DNA of 64,000 nt from Mesobacillus foraminis. GTDB lineage: Bacteria > Bacillota > Bacilli > Bacillales > Cytobacillaceae. This document shows, in pieces, positions 36,326 to 45,702 of this stretch. The stretch's first letter is position 1. Each line of letters opens with the position of its first letter. A program made the position numbers and the translations under genes. Under the pieces are notes generated by a model. That model saw only the letters and a program-made list of their open reading frames with translations. It was not told the DNA's origin and searched no databases. Where the stretch lies: assembly GCF_004340465.1 (NCBI RefSeq), contig NZ_SLVV01000005.1:389669-453668 (forward strand), in the 5' to 3' direction.

Positions 36326-37384
36326 TTGCTTAAATTTATTTCAAAGCGAAATATTCTTATTAGTATAGGAATATTAATCGCGATACTTATTCTTTACATA
36401 ATCCTTCCCGTCTCCATTCCGTTGATCGCAGCTTTGCTGACCGCAATGGTTCTTGAGCCCTCTGTCCGCTTTTTACAAAAGCATTCAGGGCTTGGCCGGA
36501 AATTTGCCGTCCTGATTGTATTCTTGACATTCGTAATTTTAATTGGTTTAGCAGGATACTTCATTACAACTAAAGTGATTACTGAGGCAATCAGCTTTGT
36601 CGAGGATGCACCAAAATATATTAATGAGATTTCGAAGGATTGGTTTGATGCACAGGATCGTTTTATTGAAGCTGCTAAGGAACTTCCTGAAGAGTTGGTA
36701 GAAGAAATAAACAATCGTGGCGAGGACTTCCTCATTAATGTCAAAAACGATTTGCTAGCATTTATTAATATTAATAATGTTAAGGCATTGCTTACGAACA
36801 TACCAAACTTTCTTGTCAGTTTTCTTGTTTATTTAATTGCGCTGTTTCTGTTCCTTTTGGACTTGCCACAGCTTCGCAAAGGATTTTATAACAGACTTAC
36901 AGAGAAAACGGCTGAGAAGGTGCATTTTATGACTACCCGGCTTTCATTCGTTCTATTGGGTTTTATTAAGGCCCAATTTCTCGTAAGTGTGATTATTTTT
37001 GCTGTCTCTCTGATTGGGCTGCTGCTGATTTCCCCAAAAGTGGCTTTAGTGATGGCTGTTGTCCTTTGGATCATTGATTTTATTCCGATCATCGGTTCCA
37101 TAGCGGTTCTTGGCCCTTGGGCTTTGTTCCATTTGCTTGCCGGCAATCTTGCATTGGGATCCAAACTGGCTATTCTTGCTGCCGTACTGCTGATTATCCG
37201 GCGAACAGTGGAGCCTAAAATGATGGGTACCCATATTGGACTGTCACCACTCTCTACCCTCATTGCCATGTATCTGGGTTTAAAACTGCTGGGACTTGCT
37301 GGTTTTATCATCGGGCCGTTATTATTGATTGGATACAACACAGCAAAGGAAGCAGGAATTATCAAAGCAAACTTTAAAATTTAA
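36326..37384 (+). CDS. AI-2E/YtvI-type membrane protein
   Basis: PF01594-type (AI-2E transporter superfamily) protein of 352 residues with about eight membrane helices and a soluble helical loop (about 95-150). The C-terminal signature IIGSIAVLGPWALFHLLAGN and RRTVEPKMMGTHIGLSPLSTLIAMYLGLKLLGLAGFIIGP is characteristic. It resembles the sporulation protein YtvI more than autoinducer exporters. TTG start 6 bases after AAAGGAG. The transported substrate, if any, is unknown. Confidence 0.83.
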   Translation: MLKFISKRNILISIGILIAILILYIILPVSIPLIAALLTAMVLEPSVRFLQKHSGLGRKFAVLIVFLTFVILIGLAGYFITTKVITEAISFVEDAPKYINEISKDWFDAQDRFIEAAKELPEELVEEINNRGEDFLINVKNDLLAFININNVKALLTNIPNFLVSFLVYLIALFLFLLDLPQLRKGFYNRLTEKTAEKVHFMTTRLSFVLLGFIKAQFLVSVIIFAVSLIGLLLISPKVALVMAVVLWIIDFIPIIGSIAVLGPWALFHLLAGNLALGSKLAILAAVLLIIRRTVEPKMMGTHIGLSPLSTLIAMYLGLKLLGLAGFIIGPLLLIGYNTAKEAGIIKANFKI

Positions 37385-37387
37385 GAG

Positions 37388-37416
37388 GATTCTCCTTCAA
37401 ACACTTTTGAAGGAGA
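37388..37416. other. Stem-loop after the YtvI-like gene
   Basis: TTCTCCTTCAAA and TTTGAAGGAGAA form a stem of about 10 bp right after the stop codon, without a T tract. May protect the 3' end; the terminator proper is further downstream. Confidence 0.4.
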
Positions 37417-37556
37417 AGTAGGACGGCTATCCGCCATGACAGAATAGTTATAGCCAGGAATCGCTTTGAGTTCTCAGCGGCTGAATCTGCCGTTCAGAGC
37501 CTCTATATCCAGTAGCAGAAAAAATTGTCCAGAACTACCCTTCATTTATGTGCACA

Positions 37557-37607
37557 GAAAATCGTTTATGGGGACAAATCTTTACCCAAGAACGATTTTC
37601 TTTTTTT
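37557..37607 (+). terminator. Plus-strand terminator downstream of the YtvI-like gene
   Basis: GAAAATCGTT and AACGATTTTC enclose a GGGG/CCC inner pairing and are followed by seven T. A strong terminator, but 170 bases after the gene; the stretch between holds no gene I can support. Confidence 0.75.
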
Positions 37608-37610
37608 ATG

Positions 37611-37643
37611 GGAAAACAATGCCCAAAAGCTGGGCTTTTGGGA
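37611..37643 (-). terminator. Terminator of the Eis-type acetyltransferase gene
   Basis: CCCAAAAGC-CCA-GCTTTTGGG on the minus strand followed by CATTGTTTTCCC: a perfect 9-bp stem with a moderate T tract, 15 bases after the stop codon. Confidence 0.55.
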
Positions 37644-37657
37644 CACACTCTATTTAT

Positions 37658-38833
37658 CTAGAAAAAGTCATAGAAAAATGATTTAGCCTGAGGGATTTTC
37701 TCTTCCAAGGCTAAAACTTCTGCTTTCGAACCAGCAATATACCCCATTTCATAAACTTCCATCGGCCTTTTATTCCCCAACAAAATGGAGCTAAGGGTAT
37801 TAATGTTTAAATGAAGGCCTTTTTTGGGTGGATGAGTGCAGTGGCTTCCCTCTCTTGCTTCAAAATAAGTAATCTCACCATCTTTTAGCAAATATGTACC
37901 TGCATTCCATCCCGCATATTCGTCGGAAACATGAAGGAATACCTGCTTTCCTGTTTCCCGAAACGGATATTTTTTCAATACGGCCCTGGCGTCAACAATC
38001 CTTCCCATGAAATAAGGTGTATGTTCAATTCGTTGTTTGGGCTGTTTAAGGTAATAGGGAAAAGAATCATGAACCGATAATGTAAAATTTGCCTGATCGA
38101 TCATGGAATCATGCTGGCAAATAAAGTTCCAAAGCTGTATCCTGGTTTCTCTATCTAACGATACAAATTCCTTAACATCCATTACTCTGTCTTTTATTTT
38201 GTATAAAAGATAGCCTTGAGGCTTGCCTGAACCATTATATAAAACCGCTGCTGTTAAATCACCATAGACATGGTCCACCCACCATTGAGCATCCCGGACG
38301 AGCATGCATGAGAACCCTGCGGCAAAACGGTTATACACGGCTTCCAAATCTTCTGTGTGCGTTGCTTTACTGAATCTCTCAACCCTTCCTGCAGAAGAAG
38401 CCTCCATGAATTGTAGATCGTTTTTAGGAATCGTGACTTTTTTATATTCCGATATGATTTCCCACCCAAAATGCCGATAAAAGGAAATATCAAAAGGATG
38501 CAGAAAGGAAAAGTGCTGGCCAGACCTTTTCATTTCCTTTAATGCCTCTTGAATTAATATTTTTACATATCCCTTCCTCCGGTACTCCGGGTAGGTAGCC
38601 ACTCCAGCTATACCTCCCATGTCCCATTGAGTGTCTCCCAGCCAAATTTTAAGATTCAAAATATGGAGCTTTGCTGAAAGCTTCTCCTTTTCCCAAATTC
38701 CCAAGATCTGATGCTCCTTTAACATTTCCTTTCGTTTCGGTATCTCAGCATCAGGTACTGTATATTGAAAGGCATACATGGATAGTTTTATGGATTCTAA
38801 GAAGTCTCTTTCCTCCAACTTTCTGATCATCAT
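37658..38833 (-). CDS. Eis-type GNAT acetyltransferase
   Basis: Enhanced intracellular survival (Eis) family: an N-terminal GNAT domain with GGIAGVATYPEYRRKGYVKILIQEAL (about 72-97), a second degenerate GNAT half, and an SCP2-like C-terminal domain (about 290-390). 391 residues. ATG at 38833 follows GAGGGGGAATCTGAAG; the longer frame adds six residues. Family members acetylate amino groups of various small molecules and peptides; the substrate here is unknown. Monocistronic. Confidence 0.88.
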   Translation of the reverse strand: MMIRKLEERDFLESIKLSMYAFQYTVPDAEIPKRKEMLKEHQILGIWEKEKLSAKLHILNLKIWLGDTQWDMGGIAGVATYPEYRRKGYVKILIQEALKEMKRSGQHFSFLHPFDISFYRHFGWEIISEYKKVTIPKNDLQFMEASSAGRVERFSKATHTEDLEAVYNRFAAGFSCMLVRDAQWWVDHVYGDLTAAVLYNGSGKPQGYLLYKIKDRVMDVKEFVSLDRETRIQLWNFICQHDSMIDQANFTLSVHDSFPYYLKQPKQRIEHTPYFMGRIVDARAVLKKYPFRETGKQVFLHVSDEYAGWNAGTYLLKDGEITYFEAREGSHCTHPPKKGLHLNINTLSSILLGNKRPMEVYEMGYIAGSKAEVLALEEKIPQAKSFFYDFF

Positions 38834-38900
38834 CTTCAGATTCCCCCTCAAAAACTTCTACTATTAAATTTCTCCTCCCGAGGCACAATTCCTTTGCCAA

Positions 38901-38932
38901 TATAAAAAATGCCGCCAAATGGCAGCATTTAA
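38901..38932 (-). terminator. Terminator of the DUF420 gene
   Basis: AAATGCTGCC-ATTT-GGCGGCATTT on the minus strand with one mismatch, followed by TTTATATT. Confidence 0.7.
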
Positions 38933-38948
38933 AATAACACATTGAGTA

Positions 38949-39413
38949 CTAGCTTCCCAGAATCGCTTTAATGACGGAAGTAGTGTCCCCACCTTTGTAA
39001 AATACATAAAGCAGCAAATAAACTGCAACACCGGTAATCGCGGTAAAAAACCAGACTATGCTTGTGACCGGTCCCAGCCGTCGATGTAATGAAAGATTGT
39101 TCTTATAGCCTGACCAAAGCGATATGATGCCCAATACAGCACCGGTTGTAGCAAGGGTAATATGGAAGATCAAAAACACCGTGTAATAAATTTTGATGTT
39201 GTCTGGTCCGCCAAATGAGGTATTCCCAATAAAAATGGTCCTTGATGCATAGATAATGAAAAAAATAAGGGCAAAGACACCAGCTAAAAGCATGGTCTTC
39301 TGGTGCGCCTCAATTTTTTTCTGTTTAATTTGCCACCAACCAATAGCGACAAATATGGCGCTCAGGACTATGAACGTCGTACTGATCGTAGGCAGGACGG
39401 GAAGGTTTTGCAT
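38949..39413 (-). CDS. DUF420 family membrane protein
   Basis: 154 residues with four to five membrane helices; HQKTMLLAGVFALIFFIIYASRT, FHITLATTGAVLGIISLW and LHRRLGPVTSIVWFFTAITGVAVYLLLY give the conserved His-containing helices of DUF420 (YozB). This family is commonly linked to heme-copper oxidase genes, and here it follows ctaG by 57 bases, so a role in oxidase assembly is plausible. Confidence 0.85.
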   Translation of the reverse strand: MQNLPVLPTISTTFIVLSAIFVAIGWWQIKQKKIEAHQKTMLLAGVFALIFFIIYASRTIFIGNTSFGGPDNIKIYYTVFLIFHITLATTGAVLGIISLWSGYKNNLSLHRRLGPVTSIVWFFTAITGVAVYLLLYVFYKGGDTTSVIKAILGS

Positions 39414-39470
39414 TTTTATTATCCTCTCTCTAATCGTTCTCTCATTTTATTAATACAGCCAGCACTTATG

Positions 39471-40376
39471 TTATTCAGCGGGCCTTGGCTGAGTGTATAC
39501 TGGTGTTTCATCACTGTCCACCTTCTGCTCGCTTCTGTACCAATTGAAGAATATATGTGCAAGCACAACTCCATATACGATTTCCTGGATGATTTTCATC
39601 AGCACTCCGCCTAACTGCTGGTCTTCGAGCAGGGAGAGGGAACTGAACATTTCAGGACCGCTTAAATCCAAGCCGGAAAGTGTTGATGCCGGTACACAAA
39701 GCATTAGGGCCTGAGCCCATGCGTTAGGGTCTGAAAATGAGGCATACATGGTTGAATCGGCAAAAATAATCAGGGCGCATGCCGGAGTTAAAAGAACCCC
39801 ATCCGCAAATATATACCCTACTTTTTTTAGTCCTGACAAGGTTTGATATTCAGGAAGAGTGTTAATCAGCGGCCACCACATTCCAAGTGCAAAGACAAAC
39901 AGCACGGATGTATAAACGGCATGAAGCCACATATCTGTTTTAACAACGTCGAAAATCAAAGGGATATGATAAAAAGAAAAGAACCCATTAAACAGAATCA
40001 ATGCAATCAGCGGCTTTGAGATAAACAAAAACCCGGGCTTGATGAACTTGTTCCTTAGCAAACTTCTCCAGCACCACTCTGGTATTCCCAGAATAAGGAT
40101 AGGCGGGATGACCAGATAGAGGACCGCCATTTGAATCATATGAGCATAAAACGTAATGTGTCCCATCAAATCAAGTGGAGACCCCTTAACAGCATAGAGA
40201 AGTACGATACCAATTGTAAAATAAACAGTCTGGCCGGCTTTCCCTTTTTCCCCTTCTTTAAAACGCGGATAATATTTATATACAAGCAATAAATAAGCAC
40301 CCAGCGCCAGCACCAGGCTTACCAAATAATAAGGACTCCAGTTCGCCCTGAATCCGAATAAATCTAAAGATAACAC
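39471..40376 (-). CDS. ctaG: Cytochrome caa3 oxidase assembly factor CtaG
   Basis: Caa3_CtaG family membrane protein of 301 residues with about seven helices, needed for active caa3 oxidase in B. subtilis. Typical segments are SPLDLMGHITFYAHMIQMAVLYLVIPPILILGIPEW (conserved histidines in helices), FSFYHIPLIFD and ALGMWWPLINTLPE. GTG start 8 bases after GGGGTGA. A terminator after ctaF means ctaG is probably transcribed separately. Confidence 0.93.
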   Translation of the reverse strand: MLSLDLFGFRANWSPYYLVSLVLALGAYLLLVYKYYPRFKEGEKGKAGQTVYFTIGIVLLYAVKGSPLDLMGHITFYAHMIQMAVLYLVIPPILILGIPEWCWRSLLRNKFIKPGFLFISKPLIALILFNGFFSFYHIPLIFDVVKTDMWLHAVYTSVLFVFALGMWWPLINTLPEYQTLSGLKKVGYIFADGVLLTPACALIIFADSTMYASFSDPNAWAQALMLCVPASTLSGLDLSGPEMFSSLSLLEDQQLGGVLMKIIQEIVYGVVLAHIFFNWYRSEQKVDSDETPVYTQPRPAE

Positions 40377-40490
40377 TACTATATCACCCCAAATTTTTTA
40401 AGGAAGCTTTAAGTCTATTATACCTTTTGGATGGAGCCTACTGCAACGAAACAAGGTACCTTTTATGTATTAGGAAATACTTCCAAAGAC

Positions 40491-40522
40491 AAAAAAATCG
40501 GCGTGCTAGACGCCGATTTTTA
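40491..40522 (-). terminator. ctaF terminator (end of the ctaCDEF operon)
   Basis: AAAATCGGCGT, 5-base loop, ACGCCGATTTT then TTTTGTC on the minus strand; a strong intrinsic terminator just after ctaF. Confidence 0.88.
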
Positions 40523-40528
40523 GTATCT

Positions 40529-40864
40529 TTACCACCAAACGATTGTCATAAAAGCGAGAAGTGTCAATGCTCCGACCAGAACTCCCGAGTACAGGAACAG
40601 CTGAGGCGCTTCATGGCCTTTATGGCTCATATGCATGAAATAGTAAAGCTGGAAAATTACCTGAATGACTGCTAAAAGAATGATAAACGGTACAATGAAC
40701 CAGCCGGAAAAGTCAGAGAATCCAACTGCCGCAAAAGCAATTAGGGTCAGGAAAATCATCAGCGAGAAAGTGATGACCTGGTATCTCATTTCCTCTGAAT
40801 TTTTTCTCCGTCTGTATTCCAGGTCGACTTTTGGGTTACCTGAAGTTGGTTGTTGATTTGCCAT
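40529..40864 (-). CDS. ctaF: Cytochrome caa3 oxidase subunit IV
   Basis: A 111-residue protein with three membrane helices (about 30-50, 53-75, 88-108), of the COX4/CtaF small subunit family (VIFQLYYFMHMSHKGHEAPQLFLYSG). Four bases separate it from ctaE. It stabilises the oxidase core; the last gene of the operon before a strong terminator. Confidence 0.93.
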   Translation of the reverse strand: MANQQPTSGNPKVDLEYRRRKNSEEMRYQVITFSLMIFLTLIAFAAVGFSDFSGWFIVPFIILLAVIQVIFQLYYFMHMSHKGHEAPQLFLYSGVLVGALTLLAFMTIVWW

Positions 40865-40868
40865 CAGT

Positions 40869-41498
40869 TTATCCCACCATTCCCATTAAGTATACAACTG
40901 TAAAGATAAATACCCATACTACGTCAATGAAGTGCCAGTAAAGGCTTGCCACATAGAATTTGGGTGCATTATACAAGCTGAGCCCACGCTTGGAATTGCG
41001 GACCATTAAAGCCACAATCCATAAAAGTCCAAATGCCACGTGTCCTCCATGGAAACCTACCAATGCATAGAAGGCTGAACCAAAGGCACTGCTCGTAAAT
41101 GTATGATGGAATTCATGAACATAATGATTGAATTCATATACTTCCAGGCAAAGGAAGGCCAGGCCAAGCAGCACAGTTATACCGAGCCATAGCTGCATTT
41201 TCTTAAAGTCAAAATTTTTCATGTGGTACATTGCATATACGCTTGTCAATGAGCTTGTTAAAAGCAGCATGGTCATTAAGAATACAAGCGGCATTTCAAA
41301 CAAGTCCTTGGCAAGGTGATGTTCAGCAGTAGGAACTTTATCCTTTAAGGCAAGATAGGTGGCAAAGAGAGACGCAAACAATACAGTCTCTCCGCCCAGG
41401 AAGAACCAGAAGCCTAAAAATTTATTCTTTGCTTCAAGGGTAGCTCTTTCAGGCGCCGCAGGCCATGTTTCATACGTAAATTTTTCATCAGCGTGCAT
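40869..41498 (-). CDS. ctaE: Cytochrome caa3 oxidase subunit III
   Basis: Subunit III of the heme-copper oxidase, 209 residues, five membrane helices. Signatures: KNKFLGFWFFLGGETVLFASLFATYLAL (about 25-52, with the conserved Glu), ALVGFHGGHVAFGLLWI, and SLYWHFIDVVWVFIFTVVYL near the C-terminus. It starts on the last base of the ctaD stop codon (TAATG), so translation is coupled. Confidence 0.95.
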   Translation of the reverse strand: MHADEKFTYETWPAAPERATLEAKNKFLGFWFFLGGETVLFASLFATYLALKDKVPTAEHHLAKDLFEMPLVFLMTMLLLTSSLTSVYAMYHMKNFDFKKMQLWLGITVLLGLAFLCLEVYEFNHYVHEFHHTFTSSAFGSAFYALVGFHGGHVAFGLLWIVALMVRNSKRGLSLYNAPKFYVASLYWHFIDVVWVFIFTVVYLMGMVG

Positions 41499-43366
41499 TA
41501 TGCCTTTACCCCCTTATCATTATCATCAATCAGATCTTCCTTATGGATATGATAGCCATGATCATCCTTGACAGAGCGAACAAGCATGGAAAGAAGAGTA
41601 ACCAGCATTCCGGCAATCAGTACAGGAAGACCCCAAGAATGTTCTGCACGGTACATAGCACCGAAAGCAGCTATGAACAGGCCAAGGGATATGACGAACG
41701 GAATGAACGAGTTATTCGGCATATGGATATCACCGAGCGGTTCAGCTGGTGTCATCCCTTTCTTGCCTTCCATTTTCTCAAGCCAGTAAGCATCAAGTCC
41801 GCGAACTAACGGAAGCTGTTTAAAGTTATAAAACGGCGGCGGAGATGGAAGTGCCCATTCAAGAGTACGTCCGTCACCCCATGGATCGTTTCCAACCTTC
41901 TCATTTTTCACGGAGGTCATGATGATGTTAATTAGTAAAACAATGACTGAAATCGCCATAAAGAATGCGCCGATTGTAGAAATCAAGTTTCCAGTCTCAA
42001 ACCCCTGATCTGGAAGGAATGTAAAGATACGGCGCGGCATTCCCATTAAGCCAAGGAAATGCTGGATAAAGAATGTTAAATGGAAGCCAATCAGGAAAAG
42101 CCAGAAGGAAATCTTTCCTAAAAACTCGTTCAGCATGGTTCCAAACATTTTTGGCCAGTAGAAATGTGTTCCTGCTAGAAGACCAAACACAACTCCCCCC
42201 ACGATAACATAGTGGAAGTGGGCAACTACAAAGTAAGTATCATGATACTGATAGTCAGCAGCAGCTGATGCAAGCATGACGCCAGTTACTCCACCGGCAA
42301 CGAAGGATGGAATGAACGCAATGGCATATAGCATTGGGGTTGTGAACTTAATAGATCCTCCCCACATTGTGAACAGCCAGTTGAAAATCTTGATACCAGT
42401 CGGTACGGCAATGGCCATTGTGGCAACCGCAAAGATCGCATTTGCAATTGGACCTAAACCAGTCGTAAACATATGGTGGGCCCAAACCATGAAGCCCAGG
42501 AACCCGATAAGTACGGTTGCGAAAACCATTGATGAGTATCCGAACAGACGTTTCCTTGAGAATGTAGCAAATATTTCCGAGAAAATACCGAAAGCCGGCA
42601 AAATCAAAATATATACTTCCGGGTGTCCGAAGATCCAGAAGAAGTGCTCCCAGATAACTGTATTTCCACCCATTGTATGGTCAAAGAAGTTCGCTCCAAA
42701 CATACGGTCAAACATCATTAAGAATAAACCGATTGTAAGCGGAGGAAATGCAAATAGAATTAGTGCAGAAACGACAAATGTAGACCATGTAAACAGCGGC
42801 ATCCGCATATATGTCATACCTGGCGCACGCATATTAATGATTGTTACCAGGAAGTTAATGCCCCCTATTAAGGTCCCTGCTCCGGAAATCTGCAATCCGA
42901 GAACATAGAAGTCAATGCCGTGCCCTTCGGAAGCCAGTGACAAAGATGCATAAGATGTCCACCCGGCATCAGGCGCACCGCCTAAAAACCATGAAAGGTT
43001 TAAGAACACTCCTCCAAAGAAAAACAGCCAAAAACCTAAAGAATTTAGAAACGGGAATGCTACATCACGGGCTCCGATCTGTAGCGGCATAACGGCATTC
43101 ATAAATGCAAAAACTAGCGGCATGGCAGCAAGGAAGATCATTGTTGTTCCATGCATGGTTAAAATTTCATTGTAAACTCCGGCACTGACAAAATTATTAT
43201 CCGGGATAGCAAGCTGGATTCGGATGAACATGGCTTCCAGTCCACCAACGATAAAGAAAAACCCACCCGCTATCAAGTATAGGATAGCGATTTTTTTATG
43301 GTCAACCGTTGTAAGGAAGTCCCAAATCACAGCGCCTGCCCCTTTTTTCTGAGCATAGGTACTCAC
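41498..43366 (-). CDS. ctaD: Cytochrome caa3 oxidase subunit I
   Basis: Catalytic subunit with heme a, heme a3 and CuB. 622 residues, about 14 membrane helices. Ligand motifs: TMHG-type ILTMHGTTMIF (low-spin heme His), IFGHPEVYILILPAFG with the CuB His cross-linked to Tyr, VWAHHMFTTG with two CuB histidines, and VVAHFHYVIVGG with the heme a3/a histidines. The extra C-terminal helices and tail match Bacillus CtaD. Third structural gene of ctaCDEF. Confidence 0.97.
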   Translation of the reverse strand: MSTYAQKKGAGAVIWDFLTTVDHKKIAILYLIAGGFFFIVGGLEAMFIRIQLAIPDNNFVSAGVYNEILTMHGTTMIFLAAMPLVFAFMNAVMPLQIGARDVAFPFLNSLGFWLFFFGGVFLNLSWFLGGAPDAGWTSYASLSLASEGHGIDFYVLGLQISGAGTLIGGINFLVTIINMRAPGMTYMRMPLFTWSTFVVSALILFAFPPLTIGLFLMMFDRMFGANFFDHTMGGNTVIWEHFFWIFGHPEVYILILPAFGIFSEIFATFSRKRLFGYSSMVFATVLIGFLGFMVWAHHMFTTGLGPIANAIFAVATMAIAVPTGIKIFNWLFTMWGGSIKFTTPMLYAIAFIPSFVAGGVTGVMLASAAADYQYHDTYFVVAHFHYVIVGGVVFGLLAGTHFYWPKMFGTMLNEFLGKISFWLFLIGFHLTFFIQHFLGLMGMPRRIFTFLPDQGFETGNLISTIGAFFMAISVIVLLINIIMTSVKNEKVGNDPWGDGRTLEWALPSPPPFYNFKQLPLVRGLDAYWLEKMEGKKGMTPAEPLGDIHMPNNSFIPFVISLGLFIAAFGAMYRAEHSWGLPVLIAGMLVTLLSMLVRSVKDDHGYHIHKEDLIDDNDKGVKA

Positions 43367-43393
43367 AGTTTTACCTCCATTCGTCCCCTGTAA

Positions 43394-44458
43394 TTACTGG
43401 ACTTTCAAGCCCATTAAGTATTCAGTAACGGCGTCAATTTCTTCGTCTGACAGATTGTATTTCCCTGTCATCTTGTTCCCTGGCTTGATAGCCTCAGGAT
43501 CTTTCAGCCATTTCTTTATGTTTTCTTCGTTATGTTCAAGAACACCGGCCACACGAGAACGGTTTCCAAAGTCGGTCAAATTCGGGCCCATCCGAGCTTG
43601 CTCAGGGGTTGAATTTGCTGGAGTTACAGCATGACAGCCAATACAGCTGTTGTTAAATACTTCTTGGCCTGCCTGTGCTTGGGCAGTTTCAGCCTGCTTA
43701 GGCTCTTTAACAGCCTTCGCAGCCGCAACCCACTGATCAAATTCATCACGTGGAAGTGCTTTTACTTTAAAATCCATCAGAGCATGGGATGGACCGCACA
43801 GCTCGGCGCATTTTCCATAGAACAGACTGCCAGCTTCATCTGAAGCCTTCCCATCGAATTCTAGCCAGAACTTATTGACGTTTTCTGTATTGGTATCCAT
43901 TTTACCGCCAACCGCAGGAATCCAGAAGGAGTGCTTGACATCCGACGCCTTCAGCTCAAAGTAAACCTTTTCATCCGTTGGGACAACCAAGTCCTGGCTC
44001 GTAAGGATTTCCTCGTTCGGATATTCAAATTCCCACCAGTAAAGATTCGCACGTACTTTGACAACTACTGCCTCCGTTTTTCCATCCTCACCCTTTTTCT
44101 CCATTGGAGATACATCAGCAAGTTTGAAAGTTGCAGCTACTGTCGGTACAGCCAGTATCAAAAGCAGAAGAATTGGGATGATGGTCCAAATCATCTCCAG
44201 TTTGTGGCTGCCCTCAACCTGTTTTGGTATTTCGTTGTCGTTCTTACGACGAAAACGAGTTACTACAATAATAAAGATTATTGTTACAACTACAATTACC
44301 CCCACCATAATTGCAGTACTGAGCAGCATCAGGTCATACTGCATTTGTGCAACCTCTCCTGCCGGCTTCAATGCTGACAGAAACGGTTCGCCGCAGCCGG
44401 CCAAGAGTGCCATGACAGCAAATAATGGTAGCAGACGCCATTTCGCAAGCCTTTTCAT
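43394..44458 (-). CDS. ctaC: Cytochrome caa3 oxidase subunit II with fused cytochrome c domain
   Basis: 354-residue lipoprotein: signal peptide with lipobox LLAGC (Cys about 22), two membrane helices (about 45-70, 90-112), a cupredoxin domain holding the CuA site CAELCGPSHALM (about 210-225) and the aromatic WWEFEYP electron-entry patch, then a C-terminal cytochrome c domain with CIGCH (Cys about 272) and a distal Met (GNKMTGKYNL). The fusion makes it caa3-type, which accepts electrons from cytochrome c. A stem-loop in its leader may gate transcription from ctaB. Confidence 0.97.
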   Translation of the reverse strand: MKRLAKWRLLPLFAVMALLAGCGEPFLSALKPAGEVAQMQYDLMLLSTAIMVGVIVVVTIIFIIVVTRFRRKNDNEIPKQVEGSHKLEMIWTIIPILLLLILAVPTVAATFKLADVSPMEKKGEDGKTEAVVVKVRANLYWWEFEYPNEEILTSQDLVVPTDEKVYFELKASDVKHSFWIPAVGGKMDTNTENVNKFWLEFDGKASDEAGSLFYGKCAELCGPSHALMDFKVKALPRDEFDQWVAAAKAVKEPKQAETAQAQAGQEVFNNSCIGCHAVTPANSTPEQARMGPNLTDFGNRSRVAGVLEHNEENIKKWLKDPEAIKPGNKMTGKYNLSDEEIDAVTEYLMGLKVQ

Positions 44459-44527
44459 AGCTTAATAAAACCCCTCTTTCGTAAAAAATTCATTAAATGA
44501 TTCTGAAAATAAAATATGGATAAATTC

Positions 44528-44549
44528 ACTCCAGAAGAATTTCTGGAGT
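44528..44549 (-). promoter_or_regulatory. Stem-loop between ctaB and ctaC
   Basis: ACTCCAGAA-ATTC-TTCTGGAGT, a perfect 9-bp stem 70 bases upstream of ctaC, followed by GAATTTATCC rather than a T run. In the B. subtilis ctaB-ctaC gap a stem-loop is reported to limit read-through from the ctaB promoter; this one is in the equivalent place. Its weak T tract would allow partial read-through. Confidence 0.5.
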
Positions 44550-44563
44550 AAAAGTCCTACCAA

Positions 44564-45502
44564 TTAAATAAGTGTAACAATTACCATGGCTACAAACAAA
44601 ACTGTCAGATATTGAATCGAATAGATAAACATCTTTGTAGCCCATTTAATATCATCTTTAAACTTCCTGCCGTATACTCCCAGTGCCAGCCAGCCAATAT
44701 TTAATGCTGTCGCAAGGATTAAGAATGTCGTCCCCAGGTCAAGTAGCAGAAAAGGGAGCGGCAGCAGTGCGGTCACCCAAAGAAAAATGGATAATTTTGT
44801 TCGCTTGAATCCCTTAACAACAGGCAGCATAGGGATGCCTGCGGCCCGGTATTCTTCGGCCCTTCTCATGGCTAAAGCATAAAAATGGGGAGGCTGCCAG
44901 ACAAACATGATCAAAAACAATGTCCATGCCATGATATCAAGATTGCCATCCACAGCAGCCCAGCCGATTAATGGCGGGGCAGCACCGGAAATGCTTCCAA
45001 CAATGGTATTCGATACATGCAGGCGTTTGGACCACATGGAATAAAGAACAACGTAGCTGAAAACTCCAATCAAGCCGATAATTCCAGCCGTTATGGTTGT
45101 CATAAATAAAAGGACCGATCCAAGGCCTATTAACAAGAAACCAAGCAGCGCCACTCTCGAAGCCTGCATTTTTCCTGTTACAGTAGGTCGTCCTTTCGTT
45201 CTTTCCATCAAATGGTCGATATCCCGGTCTATATAGTTATTCAAAGTACACGAACCAGCAATAATGAGAGATGATCCAATCAATGTTAAAAAAACGATAT
45301 CAAGGTTATCCAAGAAGCGGCTGCCGCTAAAGTGCAGTGCAAGCCATAATCCTGTGAAAGTGGTAATTGCGTTCGAGTTGACGATCCCAATTTTAATGAG
45401 TGCTAGAAAATCCTTCAATGTCGAATTTTCTCCCATTCCCGAATCGAGGGCCTGTTGGCTGCCATCCAGAACAGCTTGACTGTAAGCTTTTGGATTAGAC
45501 AT
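44564..45502 (-). CDS. ctaB: Protoheme IX farnesyltransferase (heme O synthase)
   Basis: UbiA-family membrane prenyltransferase that converts heme B to heme O, the substrate of CtaA. 312 residues, about nine helices; the first Asp-rich motif is [19 protein letters not shown] (about 87-105), the second is in the [15 protein letters not shown] loop region (about 172-186). Divergent from ctaA across a 608-base regulatory gap with ResD-like boxes. Confidence 0.95.
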   Translation of the reverse strand: MSNPKAYSQAVLDGSQQALDSGMGENSTLKDFLALIKIGIVNSNAITTFTGLWLALHFSGSRFLDNLDIVFLTLIGSSLIIAGSCTLNNYIDRDIDHLMERTKGRPTVTGKMQASRVALLGFLLIGLGSVLLFMTTITAGIIGLIGVFSYVVLYSMWSKRLHVSNTIVGSISGAAPPLIGWAAVDGNLDIMAWTLFLIMFVWQPPHFYALAMRRAEEYRAAGIPMLPVVKGFKRTKLSIFLWVTALLPLPFLLLDLGTTFLILATALNIGWLALGVYGRKFKDDIKWATKMFIYSIQYLTVLFVAMVIVTLI

Positions 45503-45633
45503 TTCACTTCCTCCTTCTCTTCTATACTGCTACACCAAACGTTCTAGTGAATGTATGTTTATCATTCGTCTTTTCTACAATAATCATTGTGAAAAAGATA
45601 AAAAATATTTGTGTAGAAAAATAAAGGTTCCAA

Positions 45634-45639
45634 AGTATA
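45634..45639 (-). promoter_or_regulatory. Probable -10 of the ctaB promoter
   Basis: TATACT on the minus strand, 132 bases before the ctaB start codon, with no -35 hexamer but with ResD-like boxes directly upstream, as expected for an activator-dependent promoter. Confidence 0.45.
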
Positions 45640-45650
45640 TTAAATCACAC

Positions 45651-45702
45651 TTTGAATAATTTTTGTGAACTTTTTTTGAACAAATTGTAACTGTTTTGTG
45701 AC
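45651..45702 (+). promoter_or_regulatory. Array of ResD-like boxes
   Basis: Five copies of a TTTGTGAAC-like word on the plus strand: TTTGAAT, TTTGTGAAC, TTTTTGAAC, ATTGTAAC and TTTTGTGAC, ending at 45657, 45670, 45681, 45691 and 45702, that is 13, 11, 10 and 11 bases apart. The word resembles the ResD recognition sequence TTTGTGAAT, and the spacing places the copies on one face of the helix, upstream of the ctaB -10. Confidence 0.6.

Noticed and set aside
42276..42908. A 210-codon plus-strand open frame opposite ctaD.
   Set aside because: It is the antisense of a conserved membrane protein gene, has no ribosome site and resembles nothing known.
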